The notes beneath the pieces are model-generated. The model was not told where the DNA came from. It saw only the letters and a list, made by a program, of their open reading frames with translations, and made no database searches. The position numbers and the translations under genes are program-made. Positions 24,644 to 33,835 of a DNA stretch of 64,000 bases are shown here, piece after piece (within the stretch, counting starts at the first letter, position 1; the number at the start of each line of letters is the position of its first letter). Source of the stretch: Glycocaulis sp050485565 (GTDB lineage Bacteria; Pseudomonadota; Alphaproteobacteria; Caulobacterales; Maricaulaceae); contig NZ_JBJHBQ010000009.1 of the NCBI RefSeq assembly GCF_050485565.1, forward strand, positions 62,001-126,000, written 5' to 3'.

Positions 24644-26643
24644 TGGCCTTCGTCCGTATTCTCGCCGCGTTCGCGCTGGTTTGTGTCAGCGGTGTGGCCA
24701 CCGCGCAGGAGCGCGAGCGTATCGTGTTCTCCGTCATTTCCACCGAGCAGACAGAGGCCGTAGAAGCCCTGTGGCAGCCCTTCGTAGCAGACATGGAGGA
24801 GACGACCGGGCTTGATATCGAGCTGGTCTCGGCCATCGACTATGCCGGTGTGATCGAGGCGATGCGCTTTGGTCAGGTCGATGTGGGCTGGTTCTCCAAC
24901 CTCTCCGGCCTGCAGGCGATCCGGCTGGCCGATGCGGAGGTGTTCGCCAAGACGCTCTATCCGGGCGGGCAGGAGGGCTATCGCTCCGTCATCCTGGTAC
25001 GCGAAGACAGCCCGATCCGCACGCTGGAAGACCTGCTGGTATGCGATGGCTCGATGTCTTTCGCGCTGGGTGATCCCAACTCCACCTCAGGCACGCTGGT
25101 ACCGCTGGCCTATATCTTTGCGCCGCGCGGGATCGACCCGCAGTCCTGCTTTGCACAAGTGACCAACGCCAATCACGAGCAGACAGCGCTCGCTGTCGCC
25201 AACGGTTTCGTCGATGCGGGCACCAATAACACGACCAATCTGGGCCGGCTTGCCCAGACCCGCCCCGAAGCGCTGGCGGGTCTGCGCATTCTCTGGTCCT
25301 CGCCGCTGATCCAGACAGACCCGATAGTCTGGCGCCGCGACCTGTCCGAGGAGACGAAGGCCGAGCTCCTCTCCTTCTTCCTCACTTACGGGTTCCGCGG
25401 AGATGCCGCGCAGCGCGAATACGAGCAGGGGGTTCTCGATACCCTTTTCCTGGGCGGCTTCCTGCCCGCCACGGACGAACATCTTCTGCCGATCCGCCGC
25501 CTGGAGCTGATGCGTGATCTGGCCGAGACGCAGGCCAGCGAGGCATTCGAAGAGGGCGAGCGCTCGGCCCGGCTGGAACAGATCGAGCTGGCCATGCGCG
25601 AGCTGGCCGTTGAAGAGCGCCGCGTCGCCGTGCGTGACCTTGCCGACAATCTCATGGATGCACGCGCCCGGATGGATGCCGAGCCCGATGCCGCCAGTGC
25701 CGAGATCACGACCCTTGTGGCTGCTTTCCTGGCAGCCCAGCCCCGCATCGAGGTGGAGCGCCGGATACGCCGCGTCACCGCCGGAGAGCTCACGCGCGGC
25801 ATGATTGGCCTTGGATCGGGGCTGGCACTTTTCGCGGTACTGATGATCCGCTCGCGTCCGCCCCGCTTCGGGCCGTCACGCCTGATGAGCGACCGGCTGA
25901 TCGATGCCGCCATCTGGTCGGGTCTGTTTGGTCTGCTGATCTGGAGCTTCTGGCCGGCCGAAATGTTCAAAATCCCGCTTCTGGGTACGAACGCGCCGCG
26001 CATGGGCGAGTACATAGCCGGCTTCTTCCAGCTCGATCTGGACGGCTGGGAGACCTATGCCCGCCAGACACTCATCACCGTGCAGATCGCGCTGTGGGGC
26101 ACGGTGGTGGCCGTTATCGCGGCCATTCCGTTCGGTCTCATGGCGTCGCGCAATATCGCGCCTGTGTGGATCGTGCAGCCTGTGCGCCGCCTGATGGACG
26201 CGTTCCGCGCCATCAACGAGCTGGTCGTGGCCGCCATCTTCGTGGCAGCGGTCGGGCTTGGCCCGTTTGCCGGTGTGATGGCGCTGGCGCTGCACACCAC
26301 AGGGGTTCTCGCCAAGCTGTTCTCCGAAGCCGTCGAAGCCATTGATGACGGGCCTGTGGAGGGCGTGCGCGCCACCGGCGCCGGGCCGATGAACGAGGTG
26401 GTGTGGGGCGTGATCCCGCAGGTCATCCCGCTCTGGGCGTCCTATGCCCTCTACCGGTTTGAATCCAACACCCGCGCGGCGACCATTCTGGGCCTCATCG
26501 GTGCGGGCGGTATCGGCCAGGTGCTGATCCAGAACATCCGCTCGTTCGAATACGGTAAGACGGCAACCATCCTGCTGATCATCATCGCAGCCGTGACAGC
26601 GGTGGATCTGATCTCGCAAATGCTGCGCAGACGGCTGGTCTGA
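24640..26643 (+). CDS. phnE: Fused phosphonate-type binding protein and permease (PhnD-PhnE)
   Basis: 667 residues in one uninterrupted frame. Residues 1-22 are a signal sequence; about 25-290 is a PhnD-like solute-binding domain (FSVISTEQTEAVEALWQPF, SVILVREDSPIRTLEDL, GDPNSTSGTLVPL, ALAVANGFVDAGTNN). About 290-370 is a charged, helical, probably coiled-coil linker. Membrane segments begin near 387 and 417, and a PhnE-like permease fills about 470-667, with the EAA loop around EAIDDGPVEGVRATGAG. Normally PhnD and PhnE are separate proteins. The fusion ties one binding domain to each permease subunit. Start may be ATG 24640 or 24643. Substrate (phosphate, phosphite or phosphonate) is inferred from family and from the neighbouring pstS. 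Confidence 0.88.
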   Translation: MMAFVRILAAFALVCVSGVATAQERERIVFSVISTEQTEAVEALWQPFVADMEETTGLDIELVSAIDYAGVIEAMRFGQVDVGWFSNLSGLQAIRLADAEVFAKTLYPGGQEGYRSVILVREDSPIRTLEDLLVCDGSMSFALGDPNSTSGTLVPLAYIFAPRGIDPQSCFAQVTNANHEQTALAVANGFVDAGTNNTTNLGRLAQTRPEALAGLRILWSSPLIQTDPIVWRRDLSEETKAELLSFFLTYGFRGDAAQREYEQGVLDTLFLGGFLPATDEHLLPIRRLELMRDLAETQASEAFEEGERSARLEQIELAMRELAVEERRVAVRDLADNLMDARARMDAEPDAASAEITTLVAAFLAAQPRIEVERRIRRVTAGELTRGMIGLGSGLALFAVLMIRSRPPRFGPSRLMSDRLIDAAIWSGLFGLLIWSFWPAEMFKIPLLGTNAPRMGEYIAGFFQLDLDGWETYARQTLITVQIALWGTVVAVIAAIPFGLMASRNIAPVWIVQPVRRLMDAFRAINELVVAAIFVAAVGLGPFAGVMALALHTTGVLAKLFSEAVEAIDDGPVEGVRATGAGPMNEVVWGVIPQVIPLWASYALYRFESNTRAATILGLIGAGGIGQVLIQNIRSFEYGKTATILLIIIAAVTAVDLISQMLRRRLV

Positions 26644-26661
26644 CGCCGCAGACAGGCCGGG

Positions 26662-26712
26662 TTGTCACAGGACTGACACGTTTCTGTATCGGTGCTGACA
26701 TGGAGTTGTGAC
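26662..26712 (+). promoter_or_regulatory. Phased array of five Pho-box-like half sites upstream of pstS
   Basis: Seven-base direct repeats start exactly every 11 bp: TTGTCAC (26662), CTGACAC (26673), CTGTATC (26684), CTGACAT (26695), TTGTGAC (26706). PhoB binds pairs of CTGTCAT-like 7-mers separated by 4 bp, the same 11-bp period. The array begins 19 bp after the permease stop and ends 47 bp before the pstS start, so it should make pstS phosphate-starvation inducible. Confidence 0.75.
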
Positions 26713-26759
26713 AATAGCGGCGTCATGTAGGTGTCCAGCCAGTTCCGAAGGGATGACCC

Positions 26760-27899
26760 ATGAAACTTGCCGCTCTTGCTTTTGCTTCTGCTGCCGTGCT
26801 CGCTGTTTCACTGAGCGCAGGCGTTGAGGCGCAATCGCGCGATTCCATCCGCATTGTCGGTTCTTCCACCGTGTTCCCGTTCACCACGGCCACGTCGGAG
26901 AACTTTGGAGCGACCTCCGGTTTTCGCACGCCGGTGGTGGAATCGACCGGTACTGGCGGCGGAATGAATCTGTTCTGCGGCGGTGTGGGCCTGCGCCATC
27001 CCGATATTACCGGCGCGTCGCGCCGCATGCTGCCGAGCGAGTTTGAGCTGTGCCGGCGCAATGGCGTGCGCGAAATCACCGAAATCCCGGTTGGCTATGA
27101 CGGTATCGTCATCACCCGCGCGGCCGGTACGCCCTCTATCGATTTCCAGCGCCGCGATCTGTTCCTTGCGCTCGCCTTCACCATCCCCATGCCGGTTGAT
27201 GACGCTGGCGAGCCGGTGTTCAGCGCCAGCGGGCAGATGCTCGCGGGCCGCGATTTCAACGATGTTGCCGGTTATTCGTGTGAAGCCTTCATTCCCAATC
27301 CGCACCGGCGCTGGTCGGATGTCTCCAATGATCTGCCGTCTGACCGGATCGAGGTGATCGGCCCGCCCCCGACCTCCGGTACGCGCGATTCCCTGATCGA
27401 ACTTGGTATCCAGCCGGGCGCGCGCCAGATCGAGTGCCTTGATGCGCTGCGCAGCAGCGACCGCAACCGGTTTGAGGAAATCTCCAGCCGCCTGCGCGAG
27501 GACGGCCCCTGGATTGATGGCGGCGAGAACGACAATGTGATCGTCCAGACCGTGGCCAATTCCGGCACCGCCGTTGGTGTGTTCGGCTATTCCTATCTCG
27601 AACAGAATATGGACCGGCTGGTGGCCGCGACCATTGAAGGCGTCGAGCCGGAGTATGACGACATTTCCGAAGGCGTCTATCCGATTGCCCGCTCCATGTT
27701 CGTCTATGTGAAGAACCAGCACGTTGCGGCCGTTCCGGGTATCCGCGAATGGGTTGAAGAGCTTACCAGCGAAGATGCCTTCGGCCCGTTTGGCTATCTG
27801 GCTGATCGCGGCCTTGTCGCGCTGCCGGAAGCCGCCCGCGATGAGGTGCGCGAACGCTCGCTCTCTCTCACGCCGATGACAGGCATTGACGCGCACTAG
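26760..27899 (+). CDS. pstS: PstS-like phosphate-binding protein
   Basis: 379 residues with a signal peptide (about 1-24, ending VEAQS). IRIVGSSTVFPF is the classic start of PstS-type phosphate-binding domains, and STGTGGGMNLFCGG and GPPPTSGTRDSLIELG fit the ligand-binding loops. It is predicted periplasmic and captures phosphate. No pstCAB genes follow in this window, so it may work with a transporter elsewhere or with the adjacent PhnC/PhnDE system. The Pho-box array directly upstream fits a phosphate-starvation gene. The next gene starts about 120 bp on. Confidence 0.87.
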   Translation: MKLAALAFASAAVLAVSLSAGVEAQSRDSIRIVGSSTVFPFTTATSENFGATSGFRTPVVESTGTGGGMNLFCGGVGLRHPDITGASRRMLPSEFELCRRNGVREITEIPVGYDGIVITRAAGTPSIDFQRRDLFLALAFTIPMPVDDAGEPVFSASGQMLAGRDFNDVAGYSCEAFIPNPHRRWSDVSNDLPSDRIEVIGPPPTSGTRDSLIELGIQPGARQIECLDALRSSDRNRFEEISSRLREDGPWIDGGENDNVIVQTVANSGTAVGVFGYSYLEQNMDRLVAATIEGVEPEYDDISEGVYPIARSMFVYVKNQHVAAVPGIREWVEELTSEDAFGPFGYLADRGLVALPEAARDEVRERSLSLTPMTGIDAH

Positions 27900-28019
27900 A
27901 GTGCCGTTCGGCCGGGCGTTCGGTCTATCAACGCGGCGTTAAGCCCGTCCGGGCTATCCTGTAACGCGTAGGCGGGTCCTTTTCGGATCCGGCGAAGTGG
28001 CAGGGACTTGACGCGCGGA

Positions 28020-29321
28020 ATGATCGGACGCCCCGTTACCTATCACCGGCTCTCGCAGGACGAGGTCGATAATATCTGCCAGCGGCACGCCAATCTCCTA
28101 CAGGGGCGGATGAATGGCGCGCGCGCCAGCTTCGCCTACAAGGTGATTGAGGGGCTGGACCTGTCGGGCCGCAATCTCACCGATGCCGACTTTTCCGGCG
28201 CGGTGCTGGCCGGTGCCAATCTGGCCGGCACCAATTTCACCAGCGCCAACCTGTTTGCTGCCGATATGCGCCGGGCCAATCTGGCCGGGGCGACCTTGCG
28301 CCGGGCGGATATGCGAGGGGCCATATTGCGCGGGGCGAACCTGACGGGGGCCGATCTCAGCCAGGCTGATCTGCGCGAGGGCGCGATAGCCCAGGTGGAC
28401 CGGGAAAAGGGTCTGGCCATCATCACCCACGAACAGCGCCCCAACGAGGCTGTGGAAGCCAATTTTTCCGGCGCGAACCTCTCCAATTCCAAGATGACAG
28501 GTGCCATCGCCCAGCGCGCGGACTTTTCTGATGCGGTGCTGATTGGCGCGCGCATGCAGCGGGCAAACCTGCGCGGTTCGCGCTTTCCCGGTGCCAATCT
28601 GGAAGGGGCGGACCTGTCGGGCGCGGACCTGACCGAAGCCGACCTGACGCACACCGTGCTCATCGGCACCAAGCTCGATTCCGCGCATACGCGCGGCATG
28701 CGCACTGACGGTGCACTGACCGATACGCCGACCGGGCCTGAGCTGGCGGCCAATGCCGACGAGACGGCCAAGGCGCTGGAGGCCCATGCGCTGTGGTGCG
28801 AAACCGGCGGGGCGCAAGGCGCGCCATCGACGTTTGACGGTGCCGATATGCGTGGGCTGAAAACGCTCTCCGGGCGCAATCTCACAGCCTTGCAGGCTCG
28901 CGGTGCGACGCTTTACGGGCTTGATCTGGGCGGTGCCCAGCTGCAGGGCGCGCGGCTGGAGAGGGCTGATCTGCGCATGGCGTCCTTGCGCGGTGCGGAT
29001 TTGCGCGGGGCCGACCTTACCGGCGCGCGCCTGAACAATGCCGATCTGCGCGGTGCGAAGATAGGCGCGCTCCTGCTGCCCAATGACCGCAAGCTGGCGG
29101 CGAGCCTTGCTGCCGCCGTGCTGCGCTATGCCGATCTTGAGGGAGCGGATCTGCGCGATATCAGCGCGACGGGCGCGGATTTCTCCTACGCCAGCCTGAA
29201 AGACTGTGACGTGCGGCGTGGCCGTTTTACCGGCTCATGCTTTACGGGCACGGCCCTGCCGGACGGTTTCCGCGAGCATGCCGATGACCTTGACGGTGTT
29301 GTCGATCTGGATGCCGCCTGA
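28020..29321 (+). CDS. Pentapeptide-repeat protein
   Basis: About 433 residues (an in-frame TTG at 28008 would add four). Two long blocks of A(D/N)LXX pentapeptides, about residues 45-125 and 145-225, are separated by a non-repeat segment with REKGLAIITHEQRPNE; a third block follows (about 280-420). Such repeats fold as a right-handed quadrilateral beta-helix. Known members mimic DNA (gyrase inhibitors) or have unknown structural roles. The short N-terminal region (YHRLSQDEVDNICQRHANLL) is reminiscent of PilZ-adjacent pentapeptide proteins of Caulobacterales, but no PilZ domain is seen. Function not assignable. No signal peptide, so cytoplasmic. Confidence 0.85.
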   Translation: MIGRPVTYHRLSQDEVDNICQRHANLLQGRMNGARASFAYKVIEGLDLSGRNLTDADFSGAVLAGANLAGTNFTSANLFAADMRRANLAGATLRRADMRGAILRGANLTGADLSQADLREGAIAQVDREKGLAIITHEQRPNEAVEANFSGANLSNSKMTGAIAQRADFSDAVLIGARMQRANLRGSRFPGANLEGADLSGADLTEADLTHTVLIGTKLDSAHTRGMRTDGALTDTPTGPELAANADETAKALEAHALWCETGGAQGAPSTFDGADMRGLKTLSGRNLTALQARGATLYGLDLGGAQLQGARLERADLRMASLRGADLRGADLTGARLNNADLRGAKIGALLLPNDRKLAASLAAAVLRYADLEGADLRDISATGADFSYASLKDCDVRRGRFTGSCFTGTALPDGFREHADDLDGVVDLDAA

Positions 29322-29387
29322 CACGGTGAAGCCCCGGACGCTGCGCAGCAGCTAGCCGGGGTCTCTCTCCGCTTCTCTTGCACGAGG

Positions 29388-29415
29388 TCCCGGATAGCCC
29401 TTCGGGCTTCCGGGA
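29388..29415. terminator. Hairpin at the 3' end of secA
   Basis: A 12-bp stem with one bulged T: TCCCGGA-T-AGCCC (29388-29400), loop TTC, GGGCT-TCCGGGA (29404-29415). It lies 3 nt beyond the secA stop on the minus strand, between convergent genes. It has no U-tract, so it may be a weak or Rho-linked terminator. Confidence 0.5.
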
Positions 29416-29417
29416 GT

Positions 29418-32177
29418 TCAGGGCGCGGGGGATTCAGCCCCGATAGCCCCGTGGCAATGCTTGTACTTCTTGCCTGATCCGCACGGACAGGGGGCGTTGC
29501 GTTGCACGCGACCCCAGGTGGACGGGTCGTTCGGGTCCAAGGTCGCGGCAGCAGCGCGGCTGACCGCCGGGCCACGCGCCGGTGTCCGGGGCGCACCATC
29601 GCCCGAGACAGGCTCGCCGGTCGTCGGATCGACGCGGCTGGCCTGCATGTTTTGCGGTGCGCGCGGCATTTCCGGAGGCGGCGCGGCAGGCTCGACCCGG
29701 ATGGAGGACAGGATGCGCGTGGTTTCAAAGCGCAGATTGTCCAGCAGGCTTTCAAACAGCGCGAACGCCTCGCTCTTGTACTCGTTCAGCGGATCGCGCT
29801 GGGCATAGCCGCGCAGACCAATCACCGAACGCAGCGCGTCAAGCTGGTGCAGATGCTCGCGCCAGTTATGGTCGATAGTCTGCAGCAGCATCTGCTTTTC
29901 GATCCGGCGTATCAGCTCCGGCCCCGTATTGGCGGCCTTCTCGGCGTACGCCTCATCAGCCGCTTTCAGGATGCGCTCAAGGATTTCCTCGTTGGCGATG
30001 CCGTCTTCTGCTGCCCATTCCTTGATCGGAAGCTGGACGTTGAAGTGCTTCTCGACCTCTTCCTGCAGGCCGTCAGTATCCCACTGGTCGGCATAGGCGC
30101 GCGGCGGCATGTGACGCTCGACGAGGTCTTCGGCGCATTGATGGCGCATGTCCTTTACGACGTCGGACACATTCTCCGATTCCATGAACTCGATGCGCTG
30201 CTCGAAGATCGCCTTGCGCTGATCGTTCATCACGTCGTCGTATTTGAGAATGTTCTTGCGGATGTCGAAATTGCGCTGCTCGACTTTCTTCTGCGAGGTT
30301 TCGACCGCTTTGGACATCCAGGGGTGCTGGATGGCTTCGCCTTCCTTCATGCCCATGGTGCGCATGATGGTGTCGAGGCGCTCCGGCGCGAAAATGCGCA
30401 GCAGGTCGTCTTCCACCGAAATGAAGAATTTCGAGCGGCCCGGATCACCCTGACGGCCCGTCCGACCGCGCAGCTGGTTATCGATCCGGCGCGATTCATG
30501 GCGCTCGGTGCCGATCACGTAGAGACCGCCTGCTTCCAGCGCGGCTTTCTTGCGTTCGGCGACTTCGGCCTCGATGGCTTTGCGCTTTTCGGAAACGGCC
30601 GTGTCGTCCGGCTCGCGACCGGCTTTTCGCTCTTCGCTCAGCCAGTCATTGACCAGAAAGTCGACATTGCCGCCGAGCTGGATGTCGGTGCCGCGCCCGG
30701 CCATGTTGGTGGCGATGGTTACGGCACCGGGAACGCCGGCCTGCGCGATGATGGAGGCTTCCTGCTCGTGATAGCGCGCATTGAGGACCTGGTGCTTGAT
30801 CTTGCGCTTCTTCAGAAGCTCGGAGAGCACTTCGGATTTCTCGATGGACACAGTGCCGACGAGGATGGGCTGGCCGCGCCCGTGCGCTTCCTCGATGCTG
30901 GTAATGATCGCGTCGTATTTTTCCTTGGCGGTGCGGTAGAGCTCGTCTTCCTCGTCAATACGCTGGACGGGGCGATTGGTCGGGATTTCCGAGACGCCAA
31001 GGCTGTAAATGCCGGCAAATTCCTCAGCTTCGGTCGAGGCCGTGCCGGTCATGCCTGACAGCTTCTTGTAGAGGCGGAAATAGTTCTGGAAGGTGATGGA
31101 GGCCAGCGTCTGGTTCTCAGGCTGGATCTCGACATTTTCCTTCGCCTCGATGGCCTGATGCAGGCCGTCCGACAGGCGCCGTCCCGTCATCATCCGCCCG
31201 GTGAACTCGTCGATGAGCATCACCTTGTCGTCGCGGACGATATAATCCTTGTCGCGCTGGAACATCTTGTGGGCCTTGAGGGCCTGGTTCACGTGGTGAA
31301 CCGTCGCGATGTTCTCGATATCGTAGAGATCACCCTCATCCAGCAGGCCGTGCTCGCGCAGAAGTTCCTCGATATGCTCGTTGCCTTCCTCGGTGAAGGT
31401 GACGGAGCGGTTCTTCTCGTCGAGCGCAAAATCCTCGTCATTCAGGAAGGGGATCAGCTTGTCGATCGTCTTGTAGAAATCGGAGCGGTCATCTGTGCGC
31501 CCGGAAATGATGAGCGGGGTGCGCGCCTCGTCGATCAGGATGGAGTCCACCTCGTCGACAATGGCGTAGGCATGGCCGCGCTGCACCATCTCGCGCAGCG
31601 AATACTTCATGTTATCGCGCAGATAGTCGAAGCCAAGCTCGTTATTCGTGCCGTAGGTGATGTCACAGGCATAGGCGCGGCGGCGCTCTTCATCGAGCAT
31701 CTGGTTGAGAATGACGCCGGTCTTCATGCCGAGGCGTTCAAACACCCTGCCCATCCACTCGGAGTCGCGCTGGGCCAGGTAATCGTTGACCGTGACCACA
31801 TGCACGCCTTTACCCGGCAGCGCATTGAGATAGGCGGCGAGCGTGGAGACAAGCGTCTTGCCTTCGCCGGTCTTCATCTCGGCAATGCCGCCCTCGTGCA
31901 GTACCATCCCGCCGAGCAGCTGCACATCGTAATGGCGCTGGCCGAGGGAGCGTTTGGCGGCTTCGCGAACGGCGGCAAACGCTTCTATCAGCAGGCTGTC
32001 GAGCGTCTCGCCCTTTTCCAGCCTTGCCCTGAATTCGCCGGTTTTGGCCTGCAGGGCTGCGTCATCGAGCAGCTCGAATTCCGGCTCCAGCGCATTGATC
32101 TGATGCACCTTGGGCATCATGCGCTTTACGGTACGGTCGTTTGAGGAGCCAAAGAGTTTGCGGGTAAAAGAAAGCAT
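29418..32177 (-). CDS. secA: Preprotein translocase ATPase SecA
   Basis: 919 residues, full length. The first nucleotide-binding fold has Walker A in AEMKTGEGKTLV and the DEAD-like box AIVDEVDSILIDEARTPLI; NMAGRGTDIQLGG lies in the second. The helical scaffold and the preprotein-binding region are intact. The C-terminus has the SEC-C zinc motif RNAPCPCGSGKKYKHCHG, which binds SecB and lipids. It drives Sec-dependent export of the many signal-peptide proteins in this window. It is divergent from the PPIase lipoprotein, as in other alphaproteobacteria. Confidence 0.98.
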   Translation of the reverse strand: MLSFTRKLFGSSNDRTVKRMMPKVHQINALEPEFELLDDAALQAKTGEFRARLEKGETLDSLLIEAFAAVREAAKRSLGQRHYDVQLLGGMVLHEGGIAEMKTGEGKTLVSTLAAYLNALPGKGVHVVTVNDYLAQRDSEWMGRVFERLGMKTGVILNQMLDEERRRAYACDITYGTNNELGFDYLRDNMKYSLREMVQRGHAYAIVDEVDSILIDEARTPLIISGRTDDRSDFYKTIDKLIPFLNDEDFALDEKNRSVTFTEEGNEHIEELLREHGLLDEGDLYDIENIATVHHVNQALKAHKMFQRDKDYIVRDDKVMLIDEFTGRMMTGRRLSDGLHQAIEAKENVEIQPENQTLASITFQNYFRLYKKLSGMTGTASTEAEEFAGIYSLGVSEIPTNRPVQRIDEEDELYRTAKEKYDAIITSIEEAHGRGQPILVGTVSIEKSEVLSELLKKRKIKHQVLNARYHEQEASIIAQAGVPGAVTIATNMAGRGTDIQLGGNVDFLVNDWLSEERKAGREPDDTAVSEKRKAIEAEVAERKKAALEAGGLYVIGTERHESRRIDNQLRGRTGRQGDPGRSKFFISVEDDLLRIFAPERLDTIMRTMGMKEGEAIQHPWMSKAVETSQKKVEQRNFDIRKNILKYDDVMNDQRKAIFEQRIEFMESENVSDVVKDMRHQCAEDLVERHMPPRAYADQWDTDGLQEEVEKHFNVQLPIKEWAAEDGIANEEILERILKAADEAYAEKAANTGPELIRRIEKQMLLQTIDHNWREHLHQLDALRSVIGLRGYAQRDPLNEYKSEAFALFESLLDNLRFETTRILSSIRVEPAAPPPEMPRAPQNMQASRVDPTTGEPVSGDGAPRTPARGPAVSRAAAATLDPNDPSTWGRVQRNAPCPCGSGKKYKHCHGAIGAESPAP

Positions 32178-32323
32178 GTTTTATCAGCCGTCGCGGGGCG
32201 AAATGGGTGATCAGACGCACCGGGCCAGTGTACAAGGCAGTCCCCGTACGCGGCCCTGGCGCCTGTGCGGCGCTGGCCCTGAAGCAGCGCGCTCTAGATC
32301 AGGGACTTAAGGAGGCAGGCATA

Positions 32324-33367
32324 GTGTGTCAATCGAACCGGACCGCCAGACGCTGCAGTGCAGCTCTCGCAATCTTCGTCTCTGCTGCTGTGCTCGCCGC
32401 GTGCGGCGCTGAACCTGACCGTCAGGCAGAACCTGTTGAACCCGCCGTGCGGGCCGAGGGGCGGGTAGATGTGCTGGCGCGCTTCCTCGCGCTGGAGCCT
32501 GCCGGGCCGGACGATTCCGTGGTCGCAGAGGTGGGGACTACCGTCATCTATGCCTCTGATGTGCGCCGCGAAATTGCTGCGCGCAGCCTGCATGACAGCC
32601 CGGCCAGCGTCGCGCCGTCAGACCCCATTTTCCAGCAGGTTTTGTCAGAGCTGACCGAGCAGCGCCTGCTGGCCCTGGAAGCGCTGCGGCGTGGCATGGA
32701 CCGCGATATCGAGGCGCGCCGCCGTCTGGCCGCTGCCGAGGAACGCATTCTGGGCAATATCCTGGTCGAGACCGTGGTGGCCAACTCCATCACTGACGAG
32801 GCCATTGAGCGGATTTACCAGGAGCAGAACCGCCTTGCCCCGCGTGTGGAGGAAGTGCGCGCCAGCCACATCCTCGTCACGACGCGAGAGGAGGCAGAGG
32901 AAGTTGCCCGCCTGCTGGCCGAGGGTGAGGACTTCGCCCAGCTGGCCCGGCAGGTCAGCCAGGATCCCGGCACACGCCTTGATGGCGGGGATCTGGGCTA
33001 TTTCACGCGCGACGGCATGGTGCAGGCTTTCTCCCGGCAGGCATTTGACACCGAAGTGGGCGTGATCTCCGAGCCCTTCCAGACCGATTATGGCTGGCAT
33101 GTTCTGCGCGTCGCCGACCGGCGGGTACAGCCGCGCCCGGGGCTGGAATCCCTGCGCGGCAATATCGTGCGCTTCCTGACGCTGGAGGGGATACAGACGT
33201 TGCTGGACACTGTGCGCCAGACATATCCGGTCACCCGCAGTGGCGTGCCTGCCCCCTCCCAGATACGCGCGCCCGGCCCTGTTCAGCCCGGTGACCCTGA
33301 AGAATCCGGCGATGACGAACCCGATGATGCCGACCTGGATGACGCCGGCGAGGCATCTGAGCGTTAG
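32324..33367 (+). CDS. Lipoprotein peptidyl-prolyl cis-trans isomerase (PpiC/SurA type)
   Basis: 347 residues from GTG 32324; AAGGAGG lies 8 nt upstream and decides this start over a longer frame beginning at 32207. The signal peptide ends in the lipobox LAAC. A SurA_N-like helical region (about 60-170) precedes one parvulin domain (about 180-280: VRASHILVTTREEAEEVARLL, DGGDLGYFTRDGMVQAFSRQAFD, TDYGWHVLRV). The C-terminal 60 residues are Pro-rich and then highly acidic. It folds exported and outer-membrane proteins in the periplasm. Adjacent secA fits an export role. In several alphaproteobacteria argJ follows; here mutT does. Confidence 0.9.
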   Translation: MCQSNRTARRCSAALAIFVSAAVLAACGAEPDRQAEPVEPAVRAEGRVDVLARFLALEPAGPDDSVVAEVGTTVIYASDVRREIAARSLHDSPASVAPSDPIFQQVLSELTEQRLLALEALRRGMDRDIEARRRLAAAEERILGNILVETVVANSITDEAIERIYQEQNRLAPRVEEVRASHILVTTREEAEEVARLLAEGEDFAQLARQVSQDPGTRLDGGDLGYFTRDGMVQAFSRQAFDTEVGVISEPFQTDYGWHVLRVADRRVQPRPGLESLRGNIVRFLTLEGIQTLLDTVRQTYPVTRSGVPAPSQIRAPGPVQPGDPEESGDDEPDDADLDDAGEASER

Positions 33368-33415
33368 GTTCGCGCTAACCGTGTCCACACACTCCGATTT
33401 AACGAAGGATGAGGC

Positions 33416-33835
33416 ATGATGCCGGCTGAGAAAGCCCACCTCTTGCTGGTGGCGGCGTGCGCTCTCATTGACCCCGATGGCCGGGTGCTGATCGCGCAGC
33501 GCCCGCCAGGCAAGGCGTTTGCCGGGCAATGGGAGTTTCCCGGCGGCAAGGTGGAACCGGGTGAGTACCCCGAAGCGGCCGTCGTACGCGAGCTGCGCGA
33601 GGAACTGGGAGTGGAGCCATGCGAGCGTTGCCTGCAGCCCTTCGCCTTTGCATCCCATCCGCTGGAGGACGGGCGCCATCTGCTGATGCCGCTTTATGTG
33701 TGCCGGAAATGGGACGGGTTCCCGGACCCGAAAGAGGGCCAGGACATCGCGTGGGTGAAACCGCACGATTTGAGCAGGTATGCGCTTCTGCCCGCCGACA
33801 TTCCCTTGGCCGCAGAGCTGCGCGACCGGCTCTGA
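33416..33835 (+). CDS. mutT: 8-oxo-dGTP diphosphatase MutT (Nudix)
   Basis: 139 residues. The Nudix box GGKVEPGEYPEAAVVRELREELGV is complete (G-x5-E-x7-RE-x2-EE-x-G), and WEFPGGK is the usual MutT lead-in. It hydrolyses oxidised nucleoside triphosphates and so prevents A:T to C:G errors; mutL in the same window is the other fidelity gene. ATG 33416 or 33419 can start it, after an AAGGATGAGG site. The 3' end overlaps, in another frame, the leader region of a Flp-like pilin. Confidence 0.93.
   Translation: MMPAEKAHLLLVAACALIDPDGRVLIAQRPPGKAFAGQWEFPGGKVEPGEYPEAAVVRELREELGVEPCERCLQPFAFASHPLEDGRHLLMPLYVCRKWDGFPDPKEGQDIAWVKPHDLSRYALLPADIPLAAELRDRL

Noticed and set aside
27942..27955. AGCCCG-TC-CGGGCT palindrome after pstS as a terminator
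   Set aside because: Short stem, tiny loop and no T-run; not enough to call.
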